Below are positions 46,507-56,237 of a stretch of 64,000 nucleotides of DNA, one piece after another (position 1 is the first letter of the stretch; each line of letters starts with the position of its first letter). The position numbers were made by a program, and so were the translations under genes. Where the stretch lies: contig CANBOV010000001.1 of NCBI GenBank assembly GCA_947371275.1, positions 1-64,000 on the forward strand. The letters run 5' to 3'. Under the pieces are notes generated by a model. The model saw only the letters and a program-made list of their open reading frames with translations. It ran no database searches and was not told the DNA's origin. This DNA is from Flavobacteriaceae bacterium (GTDB lineage Bacteria > Bacteroidota > Bacteroidia > Flavobacteriales > Flavobacteriaceae).

Positions 46507-48987
46507 TTAAAAATAGAAACCGAAAGAGCCTTTAATAGTAAAGTTATTAGTATCAGGTAGATTTCTGTAATTCCCTCGCCAAGCAAAGTCTAAACGAAAA
46601 ACTTTAAAAATATTACCTATTCCAGCATTATATTCCCAATAAGGTTTTTCAGGAGCTTTGTATATCAAACCAGAGGCATTAATAGCTTTATTTTGGTCTG
46701 AAACAGTACCGTAGACTCCTTTAATCCCGACAATTTCGCGTAAATTCAATTTACGCAATACCGGAATTCGAGCAAATATCTTTCCATTGAAATTATGCTC
46801 CCATTGTAATGTTGCATATTGATCAGCGACAAATTCATAGAAATTCAAATTACTAAAGGTGTTTTCAATAATAAAATAAGTCTGATTCCCAGGAACAACA
46901 CTCATTAAACCCAACGGAATTTTACCATACGTTTTACCCAACTCCATAATAAAATTAGAACGTCCTATCGCTCCAATAATGATTGGTTGTTTATAATATA
47001 ATTGCAGTTTTTGATAATCAAAATCACTATTAATAAAACCTTTAAATCCCTGACTGTAATTCACAAAAAAGCGACTGTAAGGACTGTCAATGTCACGGCG
47101 CTCTACCCCATATCCTATAGTTTTCTTTTTAGGTGTAAATTCAATCTGTAGATTCAATTCTGATTGTTTAACTTCACTTTTGGTAGTTGTAAAGGAATCA
47201 TCTTTATAATAATCTAACTTAAATGTAGAAGAGGCAGACTCTAACGTTCTATAGGTAAATCCTAGTTGAAATGTTAGATTTTTTAAAGGTTCAATTTCTC
47301 CTTGAAGAGAGGTCAAGTTAATATTTGTTAACTTTCCATTTGAACCTGTAGTAAACAAGCCAGATGAAGCATAACTCCTCCCTAACACATCATTAGTTGT
47401 GGTCAAACTTGCCCCGATCTGTTCCACATCTCTCCGATTACCACCAGATATGATTATTCTATTTTTCTTATCAATCATCCATTTTCCCGAAGCACCATAT
47501 TTGAACTTATTATCTCCAAATCCATAAGCTGTATATCCTTGCAAACGCCATAAATCATTAGGCCCAAAATAAGTTCGCCCACCAGCTCTTAGTCTTAGTC
47601 CTTCTACTTGGTTATAACCAATTGTGGAAAATATTGGCCCATAATCAAAATGACCAGACTGTATATAACCACTCCCTAAAATAGAAACTAAATTATACAT
47701 TTGCTTGAATCGTTTAACAGTCTTGAGGGTATCAATCATTTTATAAATCTTAACTTCATCTTTGTTAAGTTTTTCAAAACGATTTTCTTGCCAAAACTCA
47801 TCCGATTTAGCGTAAACAGAATTATCTATAAAATTAATTTCGTCTTTATAAAATTTATCTGGCTTCTTTTCATCGAATTTAAAATTTTTATACAGTGTTG
47901 TTCTTTTACCATAAACTCCTTTAGATTCTTCTTTCTTTCTCAAGGCAAAATCAGACATCATATAATCTCGTGTTGGCAAAAATACTGAGTCATTTAACAC
48001 CTCAAATTCCTGTTCAATATAAATATCTTTTACCCAATTAATATTTGCACTTTTAGTCACTGCCATATTTATAGTCTTAATTGCAAACGTGGTATCATTA
48101 ACCCAAAAATCTCCTTTAAAAGTTAATTCATTTTTTCTTCTAGGATAGAATACTATGTTATAACATAATTTATTATCAATTACAGCAGTATCTGCTAAAA
48201 CATAATTATAAACATCGATTCCTGTTCTAGATAATGGACTAGTAAAACTCTTATCAAAAAAATTTAAATAGTTATCATAAATATCAAAATCACTGTATAA
48301 GTCTTTAATAAACATATTCACTCCGTCACCATTCCCAAGTCCTGAATTTTTATTAGCCTTTATTATTTCTTTGGTTTTTTTGTTTTCGTTATCTCCATAA
48401 AACTCAGATAATGTCTCATTTATGAAAATTGGCAAATAGGTTTTTCCGGTAACTTTTGAAGTATCTACGTTTTTAAACACAAACTCCATACCTTTAAAAA
48501 TCTTACTTTTCATAAAGGCACTGTCTATGGTGTTCATATCAAACTCTACTTTTTCGTATTTATCATATTGATATTGTTTGAACATCTTCAGTCCATTCTT
48601 CCTTCTTCGTTCCCATATTTTTCTAAGAATATCTAACGCAGGATTATTTTTTTTTGATGTTTTACCTGCAAATATTTTAACCTCTTTCAAGGTATTTCCT
48701 TCCGTCAAGATAACCTTAAAATCATAATTAACTTGTTTTGGTAATTTTACCTCTTTATCAGGAAAACCAACAAAAGAAACTATTAAAGCAGTATAATTCT
48801 CTGAGGATTCAATATAAAAACGCCCGTCTTCATTTGAAACCACACCAGTCTGTGACCCTTTAAAAACAACATTTGCAAAAGGAACTGGCTGCTTAGAATT
48901 GTCTAAAACAATTCCGCTAACTTTAGTTTGGGCAAAAAAAGTCGTAATAAAGAAAACAAAAAATAAACAAGAAAATATTTTTTTCAT
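46507..48987 (-). CDS. DUF5686-like outer membrane protein with carboxypeptidase-like regulatory domain
   Basis: Signal peptide; KVSGIVLDNSKQPVPFANVVFKGSQTGVVSNEDGRFYI; AGKTSKKNNPALDILRKIWERRRKNG typical of DUF5686. Confidence 0.75.
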   Translation of the reverse strand: MKKIFSCLFFVFFITTFFAQTKVSGIVLDNSKQPVPFANVVFKGSQTGVVSNEDGRFYIESSENYTALIVSFVGFPDKEVKLPKQVNYDFKVILTEGNTLKEVKIFAGKTSKKNNPALDILRKIWERRRKNGLKMFKQYQYDKYEKVEFDMNTIDSAFMKSKIFKGMEFVFKNVDTSKVTGKTYLPIFINETLSEFYGDNENKKTKEIIKANKNSGLGNGDGVNMFIKDLYSDFDIYDNYLNFFDKSFTSPLSRTGIDVYNYVLADTAVIDNKLCYNIVFYPRRKNELTFKGDFWVNDTTFAIKTINMAVTKSANINWVKDIYIEQEFEVLNDSVFLPTRDYMMSDFALRKKEESKGVYGKRTTLYKNFKFDEKKPDKFYKDEINFIDNSVYAKSDEFWQENRFEKLNKDEVKIYKMIDTLKTVKRFKQMYNLVSILGSGYIQSGHFDYGPIFSTIGYNQVEGLRLRAGGRTYFGPNDLWRLQGYTAYGFGDNKFKYGASGKWMIDKKNRIIISGGNRRDVEQIGASLTTTNDVLGRSYASSGLFTTGSNGKLTNINLTSLQGEIEPLKNLTFQLGFTYRTLESASSTFKLDYYKDDSFTTTKSEVKQSELNLQIEFTPKKKTIGYGVERRDIDSPYSRFFVNYSQGFKGFINSDFDYQKLQLYYKQPIIIGAIGRSNFIMELGKTYGKIPLGLMSVVPGNQTYFIIENTFSNLNFYEFVADQYATLQWEHNFNGKIFARIPVLRKLNLREIVGIKGVYGTVSDQNKAINASGLIYKAPEKPYWEYNAGIGNIFKVFRLDFAWRGNYRNLPDTNNFTIKGSFGFYF

Positions 48988-48990
48988 ATC

Positions 48991-49028
48991 CAAAAAAAAA
49001 CTTCATCAAGTAATTTTTGATGAAGTTT
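48991..49028 (-). terminator. Rho-independent terminator downstream of pdhB
   Basis: AAACTTCATCAA-gtaatttt-TTGATGAAGTTT with A/T flanks. Confidence 0.75.
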
Positions 49029-49048
49029 CAAATATAGGTAATTTTAAA

Positions 49049-50026
49049 TTATTTGTAAGCTACTTTTTTCACCGCTTTAATAACATCTTCGGCATTTGGC
49101 AACCACTCTTTAAGCAAAGTTGGTGAATATGGTGCAGGTGTATCAGCAGTTGTGATTCTCTGTATAGGAGCATCCAAATAATCAAAAGCTCTCTCTTGAA
49201 CCATATAAGTAATTTCAGCAGCAACACTAGCAAATGGCCATGCTTCTTCCAACACTACTAATCGATTTGTTTTCTTAACTGAATTGAGAATCGTTTCATA
49301 ATCCATAGGGCGCACCGTTCTTAAATCAATAATTTCACATGAAATCCCCTCTTTAGCTAATTGTTCTGCTGCGATATGGGCTTCTTTAATGATTTTACCA
49401 AAAGAAACTATAGTAACATCAGTACCTTCTCGTTTAATGTCAGCAACTCCTATAGGAATTGTATAATCTCCTTCTGGCACTTCTCCTTTATCTCCATACA
49501 TCTGTTCAGACTCCATAAAAATCACTGGGTCATTATCCCGAATTGCTGCTTTTAACAAGCCTTTAGCATCGTATACTGTCGACGGAACAACAACTTTCAA
49601 TCCTGGTGTATTAGCAAACCAATTTTCAAATGCTTGAGAATGCGTAGCTCCTAATTGACCTGCAGAAGCTGTAGGCCCCCTAAAAACCATTGGCATCGGA
49701 AATTGTCCCGCTGACATTTGACGCATTTTTGCAGCATTATTGATAATTTGATCAATTCCAACTAAAGAAAAATTAAATGTCATATATTCAACAATTGGAC
49801 GACAACCATTCATGGCTGAACCTACTGCAATTCCTGCAAAACCTAATTCAGCAATTGGAGTATCTATAACTCTTTTGGGTCCAAATTCATCTAACATTCC
49901 TTTTGAAGCTTTATAGGCTCCATTATACTCTGCCACTTCTTCTCCCATTAAATATACGGATTCATCGCGACGCATTTCTTCACTCATCGCTTCGGCAATC
50001 GCTTCTCTAAATTGTATCGTTCTCAT
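49049..50026 (-). CDS. pdhB: Pyruvate dehydrogenase E1 component, beta subunit
   Basis: MRTIQFREAIAEAMSEEMRRDESVYLMGEEVAEYNGAYKASKGM; DTPIAELGFAGIAVGSA; GQLGATHSQAFE. Confidence 0.92.
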   Translation of the reverse strand: MRTIQFREAIAEAMSEEMRRDESVYLMGEEVAEYNGAYKASKGMLDEFGPKRVIDTPIAELGFAGIAVGSAMNGCRPIVEYMTFNFSLVGIDQIINNAAKMRQMSAGQFPMPMVFRGPTASAGQLGATHSQAFENWFANTPGLKVVVPSTVYDAKGLLKAAIRDNDPVIFMESEQMYGDKGEVPEGDYTIPIGVADIKREGTDVTIVSFGKIIKEAHIAAEQLAKEGISCEIIDLRTVRPMDYETILNSVKKTNRLVVLEEAWPFASVAAEITYMVQERAFDYLDAPIQRITTADTPAPYSPTLLKEWLPNAEDVIKAVKKVAYK

Positions 50027-50136
50027 AAAAATTACTTTGTATCAATTTTGGATAGCAAAAGTAAAAATTTAAAATGATAAACCATTTTTTTTGGAGTTTT
50101 TTGTAGGTGGCTTATTCGAAATAACAGATTTCTAAG

Positions 50137-50152
50137 TTACGAAATCGATATA
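50137..50152 (+). repeat. 16-bp direct repeat, copy 1 (TTACGAAATCGATATA)
   Basis: Identical to 51771-51786; the pair bounds the stress gene cluster. Confidence 0.75.
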
Positions 50153-50166
50153 TTAAGTATTCTATT

Positions 50167-50394
50167 CTACTTCCACCCATGATACTTAGCAACTTCCCTA
50201 TAATATCAGATTGCTTTTTCACTATGTTCTCTTGCTAATTTAGCACTATTGTATGCTTGATTTTCATCTCCATTCACGTGATATTTCATTGCTTCTAAAT
50301 AAGCTTTTGCTGCATACTAATGCTCTTTTATCGCTTTTAATGATATTCGATGTTGACGCGCCGAATGTCTTCAAAGTTTTTATATTTTATCCAT
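50167..50394 (-). pseudogene. Decayed small helical protein gene with four internal in-frame stops
   Basis: Continuous frame MDKI*KL*RHSARQHRISLKAIKEH*YAAKAYLEAMKYHVNGDENQAYNSAKLAREHSEKAI*YYREVAKYHGWK*; heptad-like Ala/His/Tyr pattern retained. Confidence 0.75.
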
Positions 50395-50710
50395 TATTTT
50401 CTTCAAGATTATTATGATTGTCTCCACCTATACTATAGCCATTATTTTCTTCATCTTCATTCCCGTTTTTTTCTTGTTCGTCATCTAATTCTGAACCTGG
50501 TATATCCAAATCAGCACCTGATTTATCTTGATTGAAATCCTTCTCATTATTGCTCCCATCATTTCCATTGGATTCTTTTGTTTTGGTAATGTCTTCGGGA
50601 TCGATTTCGATTTCTTTCTTGTCGTTATTATAAATATCCTCATTAGGGGGATAGTTCAGGTAATTTGGCAGTACTTGGTTAGACTTAGTTAATCTTTCGT
50701 TTTTTTTCAT
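50387..50710 (-). CDS. Acidic, low-complexity (probably disordered) hypothetical protein
   Basis: 107 aa rich in D/E/N with SGADLDIPGSELDDEQE motif; overlaps the upstream gene start by 4 nt. Confidence 0.6.
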   Translation of the reverse strand: MKKNERLTKSNQVLPNYLNYPPNEDIYNNDKKEIEIDPEDITKTKESNGNDGSNNEKDFNQDKSGADLDIPGSELDDEQEKNGNEDEENNGYSIGGDNHNNLEENNG

Positions 50711-51123
50711 GATTTTTCTTCTTGAGTTATCTTCGCTCTTTCACTTTTAAGCTTTAATTCTTCCATATCTGCATCCATTTTTTCTTTCTTCATTCCTACT
50801 CTAATAAAAGCGAATAAACTCATATAAACATTGGCTATCCAAACTAATGATAACGCTGAAATAAGATAGCCTCGCCAATCATCATACAAAAGTTGAAATT
50901 TTGTTAGAAGCAAAAAGGCTAAACTTACGTAATGGCTAAAACAATATTCACATGTGAATAAGTAGAAAAATTTTCGAATGAATAATGATTTACTGTGTTT
51001 TGACTTTTCGATACAAAACGCTCTTGATTCCTTAAATATTTCTTCCCTAGTCACTGTCCATGAAATACAAGCAATTGGAATTGATAAAAGAAACAGAAAA
51101 AACAGTTGTTGACTATATAACAT
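50707..51123 (-). CDS. Hypothetical membrane protein
   Basis: 138 aa with about three hydrophobic segments; CEYCFSHYVSL motif; overlaps the following gene by 4 nt. Confidence 0.65.
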   Translation of the reverse strand: MLYSQQLFFLFLLSIPIACISWTVTREEIFKESRAFCIEKSKHSKSLFIRKFFYLFTCEYCFSHYVSLAFLLLTKFQLLYDDWRGYLISALSLVWIANVYMSLFAFIRVGMKKEKMDADMEELKLKSERAKITQEEKS

Positions 51124-51206
51124 TCAATTATAAATTTAAATTCTATTTTTTAATTCTTTCTTTAAACATAGAATTAGCTTCCATCTGCCCGTTTTTATGA
51201 CAAAGA

Positions 51207-51662
51207 TTAATTTTTAATTGGTATTATCAGTAGTGGTATTTTTACATTTTTTAAAACACTCTCAGTAACACTGCCCATAACTGCTCTTTCAAGCCAATTA
51301 TGACTATGGGATCCTAAAACAATTAAATCAGAATGCAGTTTTTTTGCTGTCTCTAAAATTATTGTTGAAAATTCTCCTTGCTCTGCGACAACCTCAACAT
51401 CAGCATTTTTTATACGATCCTTTATTTTATTTAAAAAATTTAAAGAGGATTCTATTAGGCTTTCATTATTATCTATATTAAAAAAATCATAACCATAAAA
51501 ACCCATAAATGGCTCAGAATCTATGCTATTATAATAGGAATCATCAGCCACTACGTGTAAAAGGGTAACTTTAGCATTCATACGCTGAGCCAATTCAAAA
51601 CCTTTTTCAGCGATTAGTTGTGCTGAAAGTCCATAATCAAGTGCAATTAAAATCTTATCCAT
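51207..51662 (-). CDS. Universal stress protein
   Basis: MDKILIALDYGLSAQLIAEKGFELAQRMNAKVTLLHVV...DLIVLGSHSHNWLERAVMGSVTESVLKNVKIPLLII. Confidence 0.92.
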   Translation of the reverse strand: MDKILIALDYGLSAQLIAEKGFELAQRMNAKVTLLHVVADDSYYNSIDSEPFMGFYGYDFFNIDNNESLIESSLNFLNKIKDRIKNADVEVVAEQGEFSTIILETAKKLHSDLIVLGSHSHNWLERAVMGSVTESVLKNVKIPLLIIPIKN

Positions 51663-51770
51663 TTGTGCCTTTTGTATAATTTGAACAATGTAATTCTATT
51701 TCATAAAGATACTTTACCCCCATTTTTTAATTTTTATACAACTATTATTTTCTGTTATATAATTAACACT

Positions 51771-51786
51771 TTACGAAATCGATATA
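51771..51786 (+). repeat. 16-bp direct repeat, copy 2 (TTACGAAATCGATATA)
   Basis: Identical to 50137-50152. Confidence 0.75.
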
Positions 51787-51815
51787 ATAGAGTAAAATTA
51801 TTATGCACGCATAGT

Positions 51816-51834
51816 ACATTATTCAAAATAATGT
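51816..51834. promoter_or_regulatory. Inverted repeat ACATTAT-N5-ATAATGT upstream of etfB promoter
   Basis: Perfect 7+7 inverted repeat ending 2 nt before the TAATTTTG (-7) box. Confidence 0.5.
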
Positions 51835-51836
51835 GC

Positions 51837-51844
51837 TAATTTTG
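51837..51844 (+). promoter_or_regulatory. Candidate -7 promoter element (TAATTTTG) of etfBA
   Basis: Matches TAnnTTTG; 33 nt before the etfB ATG. Confidence 0.5.
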
Positions 51845-51877
51845 TGCCTCAAATTTGTCAACAAACACTTAATAATT

Positions 51878-52624
51878 ATGAAAATATTAGTTTGCATCAG
51901 TCATGTGCCTGATACTACTTCAAAAATCAATTTCATCAATGGCGATACCGAATTTGACACAAACGGAGTGCAATTTGTAATTAATCCAAATGATGAGTTT
52001 GGATTAACTAGAGCGATTTGGTTTCAAGAACAACAAGGCGCCAATATAACGGTGGTTAACGTTGGAAACACTGATGTCGAAGCAACACTTAGAAAAGCCT
52101 TAGCCATAGGAGCTAATGAAGCTATTAGAATTAATGCAAATCCTAGAGATGGATTTTTTGTAGCAAAGCAAATAGCTGAAGTAGCAAAAAATGGCAATTA
52201 CGATTTAATAATATGTGGCAAGGAATCGTTAGACTATAATGGCGGGATGGTTCCCGGAATGCTTGCTTCTTTATTAAATTACAACTTTGTGAATTCTTGT
52301 ACAGAACTTTCAATAGAAGGAAATATTGCCAAGGTAGCAAGAGAAATAGACGGAGGGAAAGAAATAATTTCAGCAACATTACCTTTAGTAATTGGAGGTC
52401 AAAAAGGATTGGTGGAAGAAAAAGATTTACGTATTCCTAACATGCGCGGAATTATGACTGCAAGAACAAAAGTTTTAACAGTTTTAGAGCCAATAACAGC
52501 CAATTCCAATACATTGGCGGTAAAATTCGAAAAGCCAATGGCAAAATCAGCAGTAAAATTAGTTTCAGCTGATAATTTGGACGAATTAATCAATTTGTTA
52601 CACAACGAAGCTAAAGTTATCTAA
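51878..52624 (+). CDS. etfB: Electron transfer flavoprotein beta subunit
   Basis: MKILVCISHVPDTTSKINF start; NPNDEFGLTRAI; ICGKESLDYNGGMVPGMLASLL. Confidence 0.93.
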   Translation: MKILVCISHVPDTTSKINFINGDTEFDTNGVQFVINPNDEFGLTRAIWFQEQQGANITVVNVGNTDVEATLRKALAIGANEAIRINANPRDGFFVAKQIAEVAKNGNYDLIICGKESLDYNGGMVPGMLASLLNYNFVNSCTELSIEGNIAKVAREIDGGKEIISATLPLVIGGQKGLVEEKDLRIPNMRGIMTARTKVLTVLEPITANSNTLAVKFEKPMAKSAVKLVSADNLDELINLLHNEAKVI

Positions 52625-52640
52625 TTAAAATAAAAATAGT

Positions 52641-53609
52641 ATGTCATTATTAATATATGCAGAATCTGTAGACGGAAAATTTAAAAAAGTAGCTTTTGAA
52701 TTAGCATCCTATGCAAAAAAAGTAGCCGAATCTTTAGGAACAACAGTAACTGCGGTTACAGTAAATGCTGCCAATGTTTCTGATTTATCAAAATATGGTG
52801 TAGATAACATTTTAAAAGTCACTAATGAAAAGTTGGCCAACTTCAATGCTAAAGCATATGCAGATGTAATAAAACAAGCCGCACTTAAAGAAAATGCTAA
52901 AGTGATATTGTTATCATCCTCTACAGATAGTTTATACTTAGCCCCAAACGTAGCTGTTGGATTAGAAGCTGGATTTGCCTCTAATGTCGTTGGATTGCCT
53001 ACTAGCATTAACCCATTTCAAGTAAAAAGAAATGCTTTTTCTAATAAAGCATTCAACATTACAGAAATATCAACCGACATTAAAGTGTTAAGCTTAGCTA
53101 AAAACTCTTATGGCGTTTTCGAAAATAGTTCAACTTCTACGGAAGAAGATTTTACACCTATTTTGAATGATGCTGATTTCAATGTAAAAGTAGTTGCAGT
53201 AGAAAAAACAACTGGCAAAGTAACAATAGCCGATGCTGATATAGTAGTTTCTGGAGGTCGCGGTTTAAAAGGCCCAGAAAACTGGGGGATGTTAGAAGAG
53301 TTAGCTACTGTATTAGGAGCAGCAACAGCATGTTCAAAACCCGTTTCCGATTTAGGATGGAGACCACATAGTGAGCATGTAGGACAAACTGGGAAACCTG
53401 TTGCCACAAATCTATATATTGCCATTGGAATCTCAGGTGCCATACAACACATCGCCGGAATAAATTCTTCAAAAGTAAAGTTAGTCATCAATTCCGATCC
53501 TGAAGCTCCTTTCTTTAAAGTAGCAGATTATGGCGTAGTAGGCGATGCTTTTGACATTGTACCAAGATTAACTCAAAAACTTAAAGAATTCAAAGCACAA
53601 AACACATAA
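52641..53609 (+). CDS. etfA: Electron transfer flavoprotein alpha subunit
   Basis: VVSGGRGLKGPENWGMLEELATVLGAATACSKPVSDLGWRPHSEHVGQTGKPVATNLYIAIGISGAIQH. Confidence 0.95.
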   Translation: MSLLIYAESVDGKFKKVAFELASYAKKVAESLGTTVTAVTVNAANVSDLSKYGVDNILKVTNEKLANFNAKAYADVIKQAALKENAKVILLSSSTDSLYLAPNVAVGLEAGFASNVVGLPTSINPFQVKRNAFSNKAFNITEISTDIKVLSLAKNSYGVFENSSTSTEEDFTPILNDADFNVKVVAVEKTTGKVTIADADIVVSGGRGLKGPENWGMLEELATVLGAATACSKPVSDLGWRPHSEHVGQTGKPVATNLYIAIGISGAIQHIAGINSSKVKLVINSDPEAPFFKVADYGVVGDAFDIVPRLTQKLKEFKAQNT

Positions 53610-53630
53610 ACCAATTTATTAATTCAAATA

Positions 53631-53673
53631 AGAGCTGTCAGAAATATATAGTTTACTGACAGCTCTTTTTTTT
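53631..53673 (+). terminator. Rho-independent terminator after etfA
   Basis: AGAGCTGTCAG-N14-CTGACAGCTCT + T run. Confidence 0.85.
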
Positions 53674-53854
53674 GAGTTTCATTTTTTGGAGCGAAAAGTT
53701 TTTGTTACTTTGCAGTCCATATTCTTGTCATAAACTGCAAGTCCATGTAAAACGGAATCTTTATGTTAGTGTCAGGGCTAAGTACTGGATTATTGGGAAA
53801 GTTTATAATGCATTACAATAATCAAATTCTAATATCAGCAATCTAACAGCTAAA

Positions 53855-54481
53855 ATGAGTTTAGTAAAACTAACCATAAAAGGGATTTCATATAGCCAAA
53901 CACAAAATGGCGCGTATGCTTTAATTTTGAATGAAGTGGATGGAGAACGAAAACTACCCATCGTAATAGGCGCTTTTGAAGCACAATCCATTGCTATAGC
54001 CTTAGAGAAAGAAATTAAACCCCCAAGACCTTTAACCCACGACCTGTTCAAAAGTTTTGCTGATCGTTTTGACATCGTCGTAAAGCAAGTAATCATTCAC
54101 AAACTAGTAGATGGCGTATTCTACTCTAGTATTATTTGTGAAAGAGATAAAATAGAAGAAATTATAGATGCTAGAACTTCCGATGCAATTGCATTAGCGC
54201 TGCGGTTTAACGCACCAATTTTTACCTATAAAAATATTTTAGACAAAGCAGGAATTTATCTAAACACGAATCCAACAGAACATGAAAACGAAAATCAGGA
54301 GGATGATGGAGTTCTTTCAACACCAGAAACGTTTGGTCTAGAAAACAATTCAACAGTTGGAGATATTTATGTAAGCATGAGTTTATCCGAATTGCACGAA
54401 GCTTTAGAAAAAGCTGTGCAGGATGAAGATTATGAAAAAGCCGCAAAAATAAGAGACGAAATATCGAAAAGAGAAAGTTAA
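53855..54481 (+). CDS. Bifunctional nuclease (DUF151) family protein with C-terminal UvrB/UvrC-like motif
   Basis: LPIVIGAFEAQSIAIALE; ARTSDAIALALRFNAPIF; C-terminal LHEALEKAVQDEDYEKAAKIRDEISKRE. Confidence 0.88.
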   Translation: MSLVKLTIKGISYSQTQNGAYALILNEVDGERKLPIVIGAFEAQSIAIALEKEIKPPRPLTHDLFKSFADRFDIVVKQVIIHKLVDGVFYSSIICERDKIEEIIDARTSDAIALALRFNAPIFTYKNILDKAGIYLNTNPTEHENENQEDDGVLSTPETFGLENNSTVGDIYVSMSLSELHEALEKAVQDEDYEKAAKIRDEISKRES

Positions 54482-54535
54482 TTAGGTTTTTAATTATCCA
54501 TAATTCTAGTAACCTAAAAACCAAAACAACACATA

Positions 54536-55360
54536 ATGAAACAATATCATGACTTAGTGCGACATGTTTTAGAACACGGTTGTCAAAAAGGAGATAGAAC
54601 TGGTACTGGTACAAAAAGCGTCTTCGGTTATCAAATTCGTTTTGATTTAAATGAAGGTTTTCCAATGGTAACTACCAAAAAACTGCATCTAAAATCAATT
54701 ATTTACGAATTACTTTGGTTCTTAAAAGGCGATACAAATATTGGCTATCTAAAAGAAAATGGTGTTAAAATATGGGATGAATGGGCGGATGATAAAGGTG
54801 ATTTAGGTCCAGTTTATGGTCATCAATGGCGCAATTGGAATAATGAAGAAATAGATCAAATATCAGAACTAATTGACACCTTAAAAAGTAATCCAAATAG
54901 TCGTCGTATGTTAGTTTCTGCATGGAATCCTTCTGTATTACCAGACACTTCTAAATCTTTTGAAGAAAATGTTGCTAATGGAAAAGCGGCCTTACCACCT
55001 TGCCACGCATTTTTTCAGTTTTATGTAGCCGACGGTAAATTATCTTGCCAATTATATCAAAGAAGTGCCGATGTTTTCTTAGGTGTTCCCTTTAACATTG
55101 CTTCCTATGCTCTATTCACCATGATGATTGCTCAAGTTTGTGATTTACAATTAGGCGAATTCATACATACTTTTGGTGATGCACATATTTACAATAATCA
55201 TTTTGAACAAATAGAATTACAACTCTCGCGAGAACCTAAAGCATTACCTAAAATGATCTTGAACCCAAAAATTAAAAACATTTTTGATTTCACTTTTGAA
55301 GACTTTACCTTAGCTAATTACGATCCACACCCACACATCAAAGGAATTGTTGCTGTTTAA
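54536..55360 (+). CDS. thyA: Thymidylate synthase
   Basis: [76 protein letters not shown]. Confidence 0.97.
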   Translation: MKQYHDLVRHVLEHGCQKGDRTGTGTKSVFGYQIRFDLNEGFPMVTTKKLHLKSIIYELLWFLKGDTNIGYLKENGVKIWDEWADDKGDLGPVYGHQWRNWNNEEIDQISELIDTLKSNPNSRRMLVSAWNPSVLPDTSKSFEENVANGKAALPPCHAFFQFYVADGKLSCQLYQRSADVFLGVPFNIASYALFTMMIAQVCDLQLGEFIHTFGDAHIYNNHFEQIELQLSREPKALPKMILNPKIKNIFDFTFEDFTLANYDPHPHIKGIVAV

Positions 55361-55444
55361 ATGACTACTTTTGTATAAAACATAATTGATTTATAGCCTT
55401 AAAATTGGTAATAAATCTTTGCTTTAAAGGTGAGGTATAAATAA

Positions 55445-55470
55445 GAAAAGCCACTCTAGAGCGGCTTTTC
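55445..55470 (-). terminator. Hairpin terminator between thyA and the glycogen-binding-like gene
   Basis: GAAAAGCCaCTCTAGAGcGGCTTTTC. Confidence 0.65.
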
Positions 55471-55491
55471 CTATTTCTCACAATCTTAAAT

Positions 55492-55788
55492 TTACAATGC
55501 CAAAACACTATTTTCAGCTCCAGCAAAATCATTATAGGCATAACTATCAGCTTCTGGATCATTAACATAAGAACCATCTACTAAGTATTTAAATTCAAAT
55601 GAGTGGTCTTTTGGCAAGTCAAAAACTGCCTTAAAAGTACCATTCTTTAATTTTGCTAATTCACCCTCAGCTGGATTCCAATTATTGAAATCACCTACTA
55701 CAGCAGCTGTTACTGCTTTTTTTGCTTCGATTGAAAACGTAACTTTTACAACCGGTTTTGTTTTTATAAATTGCTTCTTAATAGCCAT
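55492..55788 (-). CDS. Isoamylase early-set / AMPK-beta-like glycogen-binding domain protein
   Basis: VTFSIEAKKAVTAAVVGDFNNWNPAEGELAKLKNGTFKAVFDLPKDHSFEFKYLVDGSYVNDPEADSY. Confidence 0.88.
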   Translation of the reverse strand: MAIKKQFIKTKPVVKVTFSIEAKKAVTAAVVGDFNNWNPAEGELAKLKNGTFKAVFDLPKDHSFEFKYLVDGSYVNDPEADSYAYNDFAGAENSVLAL

Positions 55789-55937
55789 AACTAATTCATT
55801 TATAGATTACTGAAGCAAAGTAAAGCGATTTTATCCAATGTTTAACATCACAATTCATTTTTAGGAGATTACTAAAAAGTAAGCCAATTTTAAAGAAAAT
55901 ATACAATTAACACCCATTTATAAAAAATTTCTCGAAT

Positions 55938-55955
55938 TAAGAAAACGTTTTCTTA
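55938..55955. promoter_or_regulatory. 18-bp perfect palindrome TAAGAAAACGTTTTCTTA, LacI-type operator-like
   Basis: Exact self-complement with central CG, ~150 bp upstream of the glycogen-binding-like gene. Confidence 0.5.
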
Positions 55956-56237
55956 CTACATTATCTTAAAACAACCAATCTATTATTTTAAAATATAAAT
56001 CTTATCTTTAAAGCCTAAAATCGTCTAGATTCATAAAAAATCTAGAATAATATAAATTTATTAAACACCAAATCAAGTAACAAAAGTTCCTAATATAAAT
56101 CCTTATTTCTTTTCAATCAAAATAATTATGAAAGTGTCCTTTATGAAATTTATTAAAAAAGAATTTCATTGACAAATGAATAAATACCATTCTAAAAAAC
56201 GAATAATTAAAAACCCATAAATAAATATTTCTGCAGT

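Noticed and set aside
53108-53491. 127-aa minus-strand ORF inside etfA
   Set aside because: Shadow ORF of a strongly conserved flavoprotein gene.
54222-54665. 147-aa minus-strand ORF over the nuclease/thyA junction
   Set aside because: Leu/Phe-rich antisense translation, no domain, overlaps two real genes.
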